Shown: piece after piece, positions 22,921-31,371 of the stretch
Numbering within the stretch: the first letter of the stretch is position 1
Layout: the number at the start of each line of letters is the position of its first letter
Source: DASPXY01 sp038227745
GTDB taxonomy: Bacteria; Planctomycetota; Planctomycetia; Gemmatales; Gemmataceae
Length of the DNA: 31,406 bases
Assembly: GCA_038227745.1 (NCBI GenBank)
Contig: JBBRPS010000017.1
Span: forward strand, 1 to 31,406
Direction: 5' to 3'
Position numbers and translations under genes: made by a program
The notes under the pieces: generated by a model
Database searches by the model: none
Told to the model about the DNA's origin: nothing
What the model saw: the letters and a program-made list of their open reading frames with translations, nothing else

Positions 22921-24413
22921 TTAACCGTCATAATAGGCCGGCCGGCGCGGCCGCTGCTCGCGGGCGCGGGCGTCGGCCTGCGCGTACAGGTCCTTGTTGG
23001 AGCGCACCGCCTCGACCGCACTGAGGAAGTAGTCCGTCGCGGGCCGCAGTGGTTGCCCCTGTGCCCTGTCATAGGCCAGGAGGTTCTTGCCGTCCTCCAC
23101 GAGGCGCTTGAGGTCGGCGCCGGTGAAGCCTTCACTCGCCGCCGCCAACCGGCGGGCGTCCACGTCGGGCAGGGCCAGGGCGACCGGCGCCAGGCAGTCG
23201 GCCAGGATGGCGGCGCGGGCCGGCTCGTCCGGCAGCTGCATCTCCAGCCACAGTTCGATGCGGCCCGAGCGGATCAGCGCCGGCGGCAGGTGCGCCACGT
23301 CCATTGCCGTCATCATCACGCACACCCGGCCGGCGCTGTCGCTCTCCAGGCCGTCGAGGATGGTCAGCAGGTAGCGGTACAGGCCCAGTTCCTCGCGCTC
23401 TCGAAGATGGCGTCGCTGTCATCGACGAAGACCACCGAGGGGGCGTTCTGTTTGGCCTGCTCGAAGATCCAGTGGACGTTGCCGTAGAAGTTCTGCGTGC
23501 CCGAGATGATGGTGCCGTCGATGAGGAAGAACTTGCCCCGCAAGCGGTGGGCCAGCGCCCGCCCGACTGTCGTCTTGCCCGTCCCGGGCGGGCCGACCAG
23601 CAGCACGCCGCGCTTGGGCTTGAGCCGCAGCTCGGCGGCCAGGGCGTCGTTCTCCAGCGGCAGGATGATGTTCGTCTCCAGGCTGCGGATGACATCCGCG
23701 ACGCCCTTGAGGTCGTTCAGGGTGACCGGCTGCACCTCGGCGAGGTCCACGTTGCTCGCCAGGTGCTGGGAGCGGAGGAACTCGATGTAGCCCTCCGTGT
23801 CGAGGACTTCGCGGTCCCGCAGCAGTGCCGCGATGGTCTCGAGGTGGTAGGCGTTCAGGTGCGCCGCGAAGCGGTGGACCTTGTCGTAATTCAGGCCGTC
23901 GGCCGCGGGGCCGAGGTAGAGGCGGTTGAAGAACTGGTAGTCCGCGGGGGTGAAGGGCGGGAGGTAGGCCACGTAGCCCATCTGTTCGAGGGGCTGGACG
24001 GCATACTTGCTCCCGAAGATGAGCTTCTTGCGGTGCTCCTGGGCGTAAGCGGTCAGCGCCCGCAGGGCGACCTGAAGGAACCCCGTCCGTGGGTAGGCCC
24101 CGCCGCAGCCGCCGGACACCACGTCCGTCACGAGATCCAGGTCGTCGATGAAGACGACGTCATGCGTCTGCAGGGCCGTGAGGAGCAGATGCGCGAACGT
24201 CTCTTCGAGGGCCAGCGGGTGCGCCGGGCGCAGGGCGTCGAGGTACTCCTTCATGGTGAGGTACTCGCCGCCGGCCGCCTGGTGGACCTGGCGCAGGATC
24301 GTGGTCTTCCCCGACCCGGGCCCGCCGAGGACGCCGAGGAAGTTGAACAGCGGCATCCCCTTCATCAGGTTGTCGAACGCCTGCTGTTGAGCCGGACAGA
24401 GTTGCACGGTCAT
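22921..24413 (-). pseudogene. Tandem P-loop AAA ATPase, frameshifted near its middle
   Basis: The intact product would be about 497 residues with two ATPase modules. Residues 1-165 form a first P-loop domain: Walker A GGPGSGKTT (30-38) and Walker B VVFIDDLD (86-93). After a helical linker comes a classical AAA module: GPPGTGKTT (274-282), VVFVDDSD (327-334), and MMTAMDVAHLPPALIRSGR with the arginine finger, then the lid (SEGFTGADLKRLV). The start is the ATG at 24413, with GAGGGGA upstream. At 23395-23396 one base is missing: after IFES the frame changes, the first reading stops at 23364, and the second frame continues with EELGLYRYLL and on to 22921. All motifs on both sides are intact, so this is a recent mutation or a sequencing error. 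The function is unknown; the second module resembles FtsH/SpoVK-type AAA proteins. Confidence 0.82.
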
Positions 24414-24561
24414 TCCCCTCGCGCTGGTGGTTTACGGGCCGCCGCCCGCGTGGATCGCGACGCCGTTTCGGGCGTGGGGCAGGGGACAAATCCTGCCCTG
24501 TCTCATGCGAGAAGGACATCCTCGCGGCGCCGCGGTTCGCGGGACCGGGGCGCCGCGGCCC

Positions 24562-26940
24562 TTACTTGCCGCCCGAGCGCAGCCGCAGCCGGTGCCGCGT
24601 CACCTCCTCCACCTTCGAGCGCGAGAACGCCAGCGGGAAATACTCTCCCGCCGCCCACAGCGGCAGCAGGTCGCCGTAATGCGGACTGCCCGGCTGCCCC
24701 GACTGCCCCGGGGCGCTGGTCGCCAGGCCGCGGTCCCAGTCCGCCAGGTCGAACAACTGGCGGTAGGTCGCGCCGTGAACCTGGGCGAACTTCGCGTCGT
24801 GCCGTGTGTTGTTCGGCGTCTGGGCGTCGCCGCCGCGCTCTACCGGGCCAAGGTCGAACGCCTTGGCGTACGCCGCCCCCAGCCCCGCCAGCGGATGGCG
24901 GAACGTCGCCGTGTGCAGCTTGCCCCAGCGCCATTGCGCCGGGTCGTTACCGAGCAGGGCAGTGGTCCGCCGCACCGCGCGCGTGAAGGTCGTCCGCAGC
25001 AGGCGGTCGCGCTCGCGGCGGGCGCTGACGCCGAACCACGCCGGGTCCGCCTTCTCCAGGGCCGCCAGCATCATCGGCAGCCCGCCCATCGTCCGCACCG
25101 TCTCGCGCAGGTCCGGCGGCACGTGCGGCCGGTAGAACCCGTCTTCCAGCTCCTGCAGCCAGACGGCGTACAGCGGGCCGGCACGCGAATCCTTCGACAG
25201 CACGCCGTCCCAGCCGGCCAGCAGCTTCACGTAAGGATCCAGTGCCGGGTCGTCCATGTCCACGGTCTTCACCAGTCGCGCCAGCGCCAGGCCGGGCAGC
25301 GACGTCTGCTCGTGCTGGATGCTCTTGAAGTCGTTCAGGTCGAGCTTCTTGCCGGCTTCGAGGCGTGCCTTGACGCGGAGGAAGCGGTAGGAGGGAGCCC
25401 ACTCGTAGGCGATCTCGTGCGAGTAGCCGGGCGGCAGGATCTTGTGGTTCGCGGTGGCGAGGAAGTGCGCCGGCGGGTTGAAGGACTGCGGCAGGTCCTT
25501 GACGTCGCGGAAGCCCTGCCACTCGTACTTGCCGCCGGCGCCCGGCACCGGCAGCAGGCCGTCCCAGCCCTTGCGGATCGGCGTCAGCCCGTTGGCCACC
25601 CAGCCGATCGTGCCGTCGCGGTCGGCGTAGACGAAGTTCAGCGCCGGCAGCTTCCACGACTTGAGGGAGGCGAGAAACTCGCCCTGGTTCCGCGCCCTCG
25701 ACACGGCGAGCCCGCCGAGGTAGGCCGCCCCGCCCGGCTCATTGCCGGCCCACCGGAGTGCGAAGGCGCGGCGCCGCGCCCGGTCCTCGTACAGGACGGG
25801 GCCGTGGCGAGTGAAGCGCAGGCTCACCTCGACGGGGCGCGTCGCGCCCTTGACCGGCACCGCCTCGCGCAGGAAGTGCATCCGCTCCCAATGATCGCCG
25901 ACCTTGTACTGGTCGGGGTCGAGCGGGTGCGTCTCCTCGACGTAGAAGTCGGCCTGGTCGGTGCCGACGATGGTGATGCCCCAGGCGATCCGCTCGTTGT
26001 GGCCAAGCGCCACGCCCGGCAGGGCGGGTTCGCCGGCGCCGATGATGTTCCAGCCAGGGGCGTTGAGGTGGACGAGGTAGCGCAGCGACGGCAGGGCGGT
26101 GGTGCGGTGCGGGTCACTGGCGAGCAGTGGCTTGCCCGAGGCGGACAGGCTGCCGTCGATCACCCAGTTATTGCTCTCGGTCGGCGGCAGCGCGAACGCC
26201 GGCGCCTTGATCGCCGCCTTGTAGGCCGCCAGCACGGCCGGGTCGATGCCGGCGAGGTCGAGTTCGGGGGCGGGGGCGAACGGCCGCGGCGGATCGGTCG
26301 GAGCGATGCGGCGGGCGTTCTCCAGGCCGACCGCGGCGATGAGGCGTGCCCGGGCCAGCTCGCTCTGGAAGTTGCGCGACATGACGATGCCGGACATGCG
26401 GCCGAGGCAGTCTTCCGGCCGCCACTTCTTCGGGCGGTAGCCGAGGATCTGGAACTCGACGGGCAGGCGGTCGCCAACGTGATCGATGCAGGCGTTGATG
26501 CCGCGCGTGAAGGCGGTGACGATCTGCCGCGTGTCCGGCGAGTAGCTGGCCCACTCGGCCTTCATGTCGCCGCGGTAGCGGAGCAGGCGGGCGATGCGGT
26601 CGCCTTCGAGGCCCTGTTTGCCGAGGACTTCCGCGGTCTCGCCGACCGCGATACGCCGCCACAGGTCGAGCTGGAACAGGCGGTCCTGGGCGGCGACGAA
26701 GCCCTGGGCGAAGAAGAGGTCGGCGGCGTTCTTGGCGTAGATGTGGGGCACGCCCCAGCGGTCGCGCAGCACCTCGACCGGCTCCTCGAGGCCGGGGACG
26801 GTGATCTCGCCTTCGAGTTTCGCGAGGACGGCGCTGGCCCTGGCGAGCAGGGCGTCGGGCGTCGTGGCCGGCCGTTGACCGGCGGCGCCCAGCGGGACGA
26901 GGGCCGCGAGCAGCAGCGCACAGCAGAGCGGGCAGCGCAT
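24562..26940 (-). CDS. Penicillin acylase family (Ntn) hydrolase
   Basis: A 792-residue N-terminal-nucleophile hydrolase of the penicillin amidase family, made as a precursor and cut into alpha and beta chains outside the cytoplasm. The start is the ATG at 26938-26940, with GGAG upstream; the frame extends about 40 codons further without a ribosome site. Residues 1-21 are a signal peptide. The alpha chain has VEVLRDRWGVPHIYAKNAAD (56-75) and AAQDRLFQLDLWRR. The beta chain would begin at Ser256 in TESNNWV, the autocatalytic nucleophile. Downstream, SDPHRT, GHNERIAWGIT and the TPNN tetrad near the C-terminus are further family marks (the Asn being the oxyanion residue). Natural substrates of planctomycete members are unknown; acyl-homoserine lactones, lipids or beta-lactams are possible. 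It starts divergently from the antitoxin-like gene 208 bases away. Confidence 0.94.
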   Translation of the reverse strand: MRCPLCCALLLAALVPLGAAGQRPATTPDALLARASAVLAKLEGEITVPGLEEPVEVLRDRWGVPHIYAKNAADLFFAQGFVAAQDRLFQLDLWRRIAVGETAEVLGKQGLEGDRIARLLRYRGDMKAEWASYSPDTRQIVTAFTRGINACIDHVGDRLPVEFQILGYRPKKWRPEDCLGRMSGIVMSRNFQSELARARLIAAVGLENARRIAPTDPPRPFAPAPELDLAGIDPAVLAAYKAAIKAPAFALPPTESNNWVIDGSLSASGKPLLASDPHRTTALPSLRYLVHLNAPGWNIIGAGEPALPGVALGHNERIAWGITIVGTDQADFYVEETHPLDPDQYKVGDHWERMHFLREAVPVKGATRPVEVSLRFTRHGPVLYEDRARRRAFALRWAGNEPGGAAYLGGLAVSRARNQGEFLASLKSWKLPALNFVYADRDGTIGWVANGLTPIRKGWDGLLPVPGAGGKYEWQGFRDVKDLPQSFNPPAHFLATANHKILPPGYSHEIAYEWAPSYRFLRVKARLEAGKKLDLNDFKSIQHEQTSLPGLALARLVKTVDMDDPALDPYVKLLAGWDGVLSKDSRAGPLYAVWLQELEDGFYRPHVPPDLRETVRTMGGLPMMLAALEKADPAWFGVSARRERDRLLRTTFTRAVRRTTALLGNDPAQWRWGKLHTATFRHPLAGLGAAYAKAFDLGPVERGGDAQTPNNTRHDAKFAQVHGATYRQLFDLADWDRGLATSAPGQSGQPGSPHYGDLLPLWAAGEYFPLAFSRSKVEEVTRHRLRLRSGGK

Positions 26941-27148
26941 GGGGTTCTCCGATTGAGGAGGCGACATCTCCACAGACCACCGCGGGCCGGGCGGTTTCCA
27001 CTGTCGGCAGGCTATCCGCCGGGCGCGGGCGCCGCAAGCAGAAAGAGCAGGAAGGCGGCTGGTCACGCCGTGGAATTGTCGGCAGGGCGTGCCGAGGGTA
27101 TGCTCAACGGGAGAGCGGGTGCCTCGCCTTCATCGCGGAGTTTCTACC

Positions 27149-27430
27149 ATGCTAACTCTGGTCCTGGAAAACGTCCCGCCGGACATCTACGACTACCTCC
27201 AACGGCGCGCGGCCGAACGACAGCGGTCCGTCCTTGAGGAAGCCCTCCAGCTGTTGCGGCGGGGAGTGCAAGCGGATCGGCTTGCGGATCCCTGGTTGCC
27301 CGAACTGATCCCGAGTGAGGAGATTTCGGCGCCTTGTGACCTGCCGCGCTCGAGTCAGCCGGTGCAGGTGGCCACCCGGGAGGGGCAGCCGCGCCTGCCG
27401 GATCCGCCGACGGTAATCCCTGTGGAGTGA
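27149..27430 (+). CDS. Ribbon-helix-helix (FitA/VapB-like) antitoxin-type protein
   Basis: A 93-residue protein. The ATG at 27149 is preceded by CGGAG. Residues 1-40 form a ribbon-helix-helix DNA-binding fold: a short strand (LTLVLENVP), helix (PDIYDYLQRRAAERQR) and helix (SVLEEALQLLRRGV), as in FitA-type antitoxins, which dimerise and bind operators at their own promoter. The remaining 50 residues are polar, Pro-rich and probably disordered, the usual toxin-binding part. The next gene starts six bases after the stop, so the two are one operon. That partner is not a PIN-domain toxin, which is unusual for a FitA-like protein. The antitoxin role is inferred from fold, size and pairing. Confidence 0.78.
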   Translation: MLTLVLENVPPDIYDYLQRRAAERQRSVLEEALQLLRRGVQADRLADPWLPELIPSEEISAPCDLPRSSQPVQVATREGQPRLPDPPTVIPVE

Positions 27431-27436
27431 GGCACC

Positions 27437-27946
27437 ATGATGTACGCCCCTCTGCCCCCTGGCGATCCCCTGTCCCAGGGTGATATTCTCGACAGGTGTC
27501 CAATCTTCGGACCGGAAGAAGTGCCCGCCAATGGGCAGCCGGATGCCCCCGTGAGTCGTTGGCGCGAACGTGTGATCGTGCTCACGCAGGCGTGCGATCT
27601 CGCCCAGACCAAGACCACGAAAGTTCTGGTCGCCCTGATCCAGCCAGCCCAAACGCTCGTTGAGCGGGGGATCCTCAAAGGCGCGGTGATCCGGGACCAG
27701 GTGCGTCGCGGGCAAGTCTACGGCTGGTATTTCCTCCCTGCGGCGCCATCCTCCATTCCGCTCCCGGAATCCATCGTGGATCTGCACGATTTGCACACCG
27801 TTCCCAGGGCCGTCCTCGAACACCTGGCCGCCGAGGGGAAGCGCGTCTGCCGGGTGGCCACCCCTTACCGGGAGCACCTCGCGCAGCATTTCGCCGTGAC
27901 GTACATGCGCATCGGCTTGCCGGCCCCCTACGACACCGAACCCTGA
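27437..27946 (+). CDS. Uncharacterised protein paired with RHH antitoxin-like gene
   Basis: A 169-residue protein whose function I cannot name. No signal peptide or membrane segment is seen. Conserved-looking blocks are LSQGDILDRCPIFGPEEV (12-29), VIVLTQACDLAQTKTTKVLV (46-65), a basic middle (IRDQVRRGQVYGWYFLP), DLHDLHTVPR (115-124) and, at the end, PYREHLAQHFAVTYMRIGLP (143-162). The Asp/His/Arg/Gln residues in these blocks (Asp16, Gln51, Cys53, Asp54, His117, His120, Arg145, Glu146, His147) would suit an active site, but this is a guess. It is directly downstream of, and tightly spaced with, a small DNA-binding protein, so it may be the effector of a toxin-antitoxin-like module. The start could be either of the two leading Met codons. 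Confidence 0.72.
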   Translation: MMYAPLPPGDPLSQGDILDRCPIFGPEEVPANGQPDAPVSRWRERVIVLTQACDLAQTKTTKVLVALIQPAQTLVERGILKGAVIRDQVRRGQVYGWYFLPAAPSSIPLPESIVDLHDLHTVPRAVLEHLAAEGKRVCRVATPYREHLAQHFAVTYMRIGLPAPYDTEP

Positions 27947-28128
27947 CCGCCCTCCGCGAAGAATTGCCTCTGGCGTCCCCCGCGCCCCTGTGCGACAATT
28001 CTGCCCGCGAGGCCTGCCGCCTTTTCTCTGCGCTCTCACGGGCCGAGGCGGCGCCTCGCGGAAGATGGTCCCCGGGCCGGTCAGGTCTTCACGTGCCGCC
28101 GGCCCCTGTCCACCGAAGGAAGCGCACC

Positions 28129-30339
28129 ATGGTACGGCCACCTCGAATCTGTGTGCGGCTGGCGAGCCTGGGCTGCCTCGCAGTCCTGTCGGCGTCCCTG
28201 GCGTCGGGGCAGGGGACGGGACAGCGCCCGCCCGAGCCGGTCGTCCCCGGCCCCGCCGGCGCCGCGAGCCGGCCCGACACCGGCAACCCGCGGCTCGCCA
28301 TGATCGCCCGCCTCGTCCCACAGTACCTCGCCGACCGCGAGTGGTACACCGTCGCGCACGCCCTCCACATGCTCCGCGACATGCCCCCCGGCGGTTTCGT
28401 CATCCGTCGCGACCGGGACGCCGCCGGCAAGGCGTACGCCGTCTGGTCCCGCGCCGACCTGCAGGCGAACCGCTTCTTCACCGGCCTGCCGGCAGAGGCC
28501 CTGAAGGCCTACCGGGAACTCTACGGCGACCCCGACGCCCCACGCGCCCGCGAGCTGCTCGCCCGGGCGAAGAAGCAGAAAGACACGCGGCTGCTCACCG
28601 AAGTGGTCGATGGCTACCTCTATACCGACGCCGGCCCCGAGGCGCTGGCGCTGCTGGCCGCACAGCACTCCGAGGCCGGCCGCGACCTGTCCGCGGCGCT
28701 GTGCTACAAGCGCCTCCTGAGTCTCCCCGGCCGGCCCCCTTCGCGTGAGGTGGAGGCCAGGGCGGAGGCCGCCCTCCGCAAGGTGAGCGGGCAAAAGGCG
28801 GCCGCCGCCGACTGGCTGCTGTTCCAGGGCAACGCCACGCGCTCCGGCCGGGGCAAGGGCGGTACACCCGACCTGGGGCGCGTCCACTGGCGGCGCGCGA
28901 CCATCCTCGACCGGAACGATGAATCGGGTGAGCTCGACCGCGGCAACGAGGCGAAGGCATGGATCGACCGGGCTCTGGCCCGCGCCGAGGAGTCGCCGGG
29001 CGCCCCGCTGCTCCCGGGCTTCTTCCCCCTCGCCGCCGGCAACAAGGTGATCTACCGCACCTACAAGGACATCACGGCCGTCAACCTCGAGGCGCTTCGC
29101 ATGGATGGGAAAGAGGTGGCGAAGGCCGGGGAGGTCGAATGGAAGTCCACCGACCTGGACGGCTCCCTGGTCTTCACCCTGGGCGACGTCTCGCTGCGCG
29201 GCACGCTGGAAGCCTGGCTGCGGGAGATCCAGGGCAGCGATGGCCTCGTCGGCGTGGTCCCCGGCAACGCCGCCCTGGGCACGCTCAGTTGTGACGGGTC
29301 CCTCGTGTACGCTGTCGATGAGCTGGCGGTGCCGGTCCCGCCCGCCTCTCTCGCCCCGGACGTCTGGGCCTCCCCACGGGTCGCCGGCAAGGTCAAGCCG
29401 CTGGTGCTCGGCAACAGCCTGCACGCCTTCGAGCTGGAGACCGGGAAGGTGGCCTTCCGCCTCGGCCACGCGCTGAAGCCCGACGAGTTCACGAACAGCC
29501 ATTTCCTGGGCGCCCCGCTGCCGCTGCAGGGCTGCCTGTACGCGCTGAACGAAACGGCTAACGGCGAGGTTCGCCTGGTGTGCTGCAAGCACCTCAACCC
29601 CGGCTGCAAGATCCTGTCGCTGCGGACGCTGGTGACGGTGCAGGACCGCTTCGTCGGCAGCCCGTTGCGGCGCACCCAGCCGGTCCACCTCGCCTACGCC
29701 GACGGCATCCTGGTTTGCCCGACGAACGCGGGCGCCGTCCTGGGCGTCGATCTGGCGACGGAGGGCCTGGTCTGGGCCTACACCTACCGCGAGGGCAAGC
29801 CGGCCGCACTCGCGCTGCCGCGCCGCGGCAAGCTCCCGCCGCAGGCTTTCAATCTCACGCCGGAATGGCGGAACTCCGCCCCCGTGATTCAGGACGGCAA
29901 GGTCGTCTTCACCGCCCCGGACGACGCCTCGGTCCATTGCGTGAACCTGCGCGACGGCTCGCTGCTGTGGCGGGTGGCCCGCGCCGCCGACGACCTTTAC
30001 CTGGCCGGCGTCTATGGCGGCAAGGTGCTGCTGGTCGGCAACGGCTCTTGCCGGGCGCTCGCCCTGGCGGACGGTAAGGCGGTGTGGCAGGTGGAGACGG
30101 GCGTCCCGTCCGGCATGGGCGTCGCCGCGGGCAACACCTACTACCTGCCGCTCCGTAGCTCCGGCGAGGCGAAGCAGGCGGGGATCTGCGCCATCGACAT
30201 GGAGAAGGGCCGGGTCGTCCGCACCTTCACCGCGGCGCGCGAGGCGTCGGGGAACCTGCTGTTCCACGCGGGGCGGTTGATCTCCCAGGGGCCGACGAGC
30301 GTGACGGTGTACCCGCTCGCGAAGGGCAAGGAAGAGTGA
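28129..30339 (+). CDS. Secreted PQQ-type beta-propeller protein
   Basis: A 736-residue secreted protein. The ATG at 28129 has GAAGGA eight bases upstream and starts a signal peptide (RICVRLASLGCLAVLSASLA, cleavage near 25-27). Residues 50-220 are helical, with TPR-like stretches (LLAAQHSEAGRDLSAALCYK). From about 230 onward the protein is a beta-propeller of PQQ/BamB type. Repeats are best seen near the end: GKVVFTAPDDASVHCVNLRD, GSLLWRV, GGKVLLVGNGSCRALALADG and KAVWQVETG. Such propellers in planctomycetes bind partners or polymers outside the cell; no cofactor-binding residues for an enzyme can be identified. A 182-base gap separates it from the preceding gene, so it likely has its own promoter there. 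Confidence 0.86.
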   Translation: MVRPPRICVRLASLGCLAVLSASLASGQGTGQRPPEPVVPGPAGAASRPDTGNPRLAMIARLVPQYLADREWYTVAHALHMLRDMPPGGFVIRRDRDAAGKAYAVWSRADLQANRFFTGLPAEALKAYRELYGDPDAPRARELLARAKKQKDTRLLTEVVDGYLYTDAGPEALALLAAQHSEAGRDLSAALCYKRLLSLPGRPPSREVEARAEAALRKVSGQKAAAADWLLFQGNATRSGRGKGGTPDLGRVHWRRATILDRNDESGELDRGNEAKAWIDRALARAEESPGAPLLPGFFPLAAGNKVIYRTYKDITAVNLEALRMDGKEVAKAGEVEWKSTDLDGSLVFTLGDVSLRGTLEAWLREIQGSDGLVGVVPGNAALGTLSCDGSLVYAVDELAVPVPPASLAPDVWASPRVAGKVKPLVLGNSLHAFELETGKVAFRLGHALKPDEFTNSHFLGAPLPLQGCLYALNETANGEVRLVCCKHLNPGCKILSLRTLVTVQDRFVGSPLRRTQPVHLAYADGILVCPTNAGAVLGVDLATEGLVWAYTYREGKPAALALPRRGKLPPQAFNLTPEWRNSAPVIQDGKVVFTAPDDASVHCVNLRDGSLLWRVARAADDLYLAGVYGGKVLLVGNGSCRALALADGKAVWQVETGVPSGMGVAAGNTYYLPLRSSGEAKQAGICAIDMEKGRVVRTFTAAREASGNLLFHAGRLISQGPTSVTVYPLAKGKEE

Positions 30340-30453
30340 GCCGGTTCGTTCGGCCTCGACTTCGTCCTCCAACGGTGTCGGGGGCGTGTCCCGTTGAACC
30401 GCGGCGAGCATTCACGTAGAGTGGCGAGAGAGATCCGCTCTGGAGAGAGGCCG

Positions 30454-30660
30454 ATGAACGACAGCACGGCGACTGGGACCGGCAAGCGCTGGACGGCCGG
30501 GGAATTGCGCAAACTCCCCGCCGAGCAACGAGACGCCCTTCTCGAAGCGGCGGCCAGCCGCGCTGAGGAGGACTACCGCAACGACTCGGGTCTAACCGCC
30601 TTTGAAGCCTTCGGCAAGGATGACCTCCATGGCGACAGTGCCGACGCCCAGACGAGGTGA
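30454..30660 (+). CDS. Small MazE-type antitoxin-like protein
   Basis: A 68-residue acidic, helical protein. The ATG at 30454 has GGAGAGAGG upstream. Sequence blocks are RWTAGELRKLPAEQRDALL, a helix rich in Ala/Glu (EAAASRAEEDYRND) and LTAFEAFGKDDLHGDSAD at the end. I see no AbrB-type DNA-binding fold of classical MazE; it looks like a short toxin-neutralising helical peptide. Its 3' end overlaps the start of the PemK/MazF-type gene by about 30 bases, the usual toxin-antitoxin arrangement. The antitoxin role is inferred from that pairing. Confidence 0.75.
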   Translation: MNDSTATGTGKRWTAGELRKLPAEQRDALLEAAASRAEEDYRNDSGLTAFEAFGKDDLHGDSADAQTR

Positions 30661-30989
30661 CGTCTGGTTGATTGACTTCGACCCGTCGGTCGGGGCAGAG
30701 ATCCGTAAAGTTCGACCGGCGGTGGTCATCAGCGTGAATACTGTGGGACGCCTGCCGTTGCGGCTTATTGTCCCTCTTACCGACTGGAAACCGCAGTACG
30801 CCAGTTACCCCCTGGTTTGTGGAGCTGCCTGCGTCTCCGACGAATGGCTTGACCAAGGACTCGGGAGCGGATGCGTTCCAGACCAAGTCGGTTTCCCTCT
30901 TCCGTTTCGTGGATCGATTGGGAGAGGTAACGCCTACCCAACTCGATGAGATTGCCGACGCCATCGCTCTCTGTGTCGGTGTGCCGTAG
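30629..30989 (+). pseudogene. PemK/MazF-type toxin, frameshifted in a C-tract
   Basis: The restored product is about 119 residues and is a PemK/MazF-type endoribonuclease that would cleave mRNA. The first part reads RRGDVWLIDFDPSVGAEIRK, VRPAVVIS and LIVPLTDW, carrying the conserved Arg of KVRPAVV and Thr of VPLTDW. At 30808-30812 there are five Cs where four would keep frame. After this the family sequence continues in the next frame: WFVELPASPTNGL, KDSGADAFQTKSVSL and LDEIADAIALCVGVP, to the stop at 30989. As written the toxin is truncated (the first frame ends at 30949 with an unrelated tail). A one-base change in a homopolymer can be a sequencing error, a real loss of toxin, or phase variation. 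I chose the ATG at 30629; one at 30620 is also possible. Confidence 0.8.
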
Positions 30990-31131
30990 GACTTGCTTTC
31001 CACGGAAGGACATGCACAGTATACTTGCCTGGGCATCGACATGGCGTTCACCGGCGACAACATCAAGGCATGCTTCGGTTTGACCAGCCGAAGGCTACCA
31101 TGAGCGGTGGTAAACTGACGGATGAATGACC

Positions 31132-31371
31132 ATGAAGATTGACTTCTTGAATAACGGCTCTCCCGATTGCCCCTTGATCCGCATCTACGGTAACGATCCT
31201 GATGTGTGCGTGCAACTCAAGCGAGTCTTTGAGCAACTGGCACAAGGATCGGCTCAGGAACTTCCTCTTAGGATCTGTGCAAGTATTACTTGGCATTCTT
31301 GTTGGACCGGACAAACCCGTACATCCGTTACCCGTGCATCTTGCCTTGATTCAGTTCATGGCATAGCATAA
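31132..31371 (+). CDS. Small uncharacterised ORF, possibly the remnant of a longer gene
   Basis: Seventy-nine residues from the ATG at 31132. The N-terminal half (MKIDFLNNGSPDCPLIRIYG, then DPDVCVQLKRVFEQLAQG) looks like a real alpha/beta protein. The rest, after ELPLRI, turns into an irregular Cys/Trp/Thr/Ser-rich stretch, suggesting that a frame was lost near 31270. Base composition is clearly lower in GC than the rest of the window. I do not recognise a family. The ORF could be a chance reading; the last 35 bases of the window show nothing further. Confidence 0.35.
   Translation: MKIDFLNNGSPDCPLIRIYGNDPDVCVQLKRVFEQLAQGSAQELPLRICASITWHSCWTGQTRTSVTRASCLDSVHGIA

Noticed and set aside
24523..24557. 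CGCGGCGCC/GGCGCCGCG inverted repeat between the AAA and acylase genes
   Set aside because: The arms are short and made only of G and C, which pair easily by chance in this genome; no link to the other hairpin families.
24427..27237. A 936-codon plus-strand open frame
   Set aside because: It runs antisense across the penicillin-acylase gene, whose signal peptide, nucleophile Ser and family motifs are all present. The plus-strand product is compositionally biased.
27960..28002. AGAATTG/CAATTCT inverted repeat upstream of the propeller gene
   Set aside because: Seven-base arms 29 bases apart could be an operator, but a match of this length can occur by chance and no second copy was seen.
28081..30411. 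A 776-codon minus-strand open frame opposite the propeller gene
   Set aside because: It is antisense to a gene with a signal peptide and PQQ-type repeats; its own product is His/Gln/Arg-rich noise.
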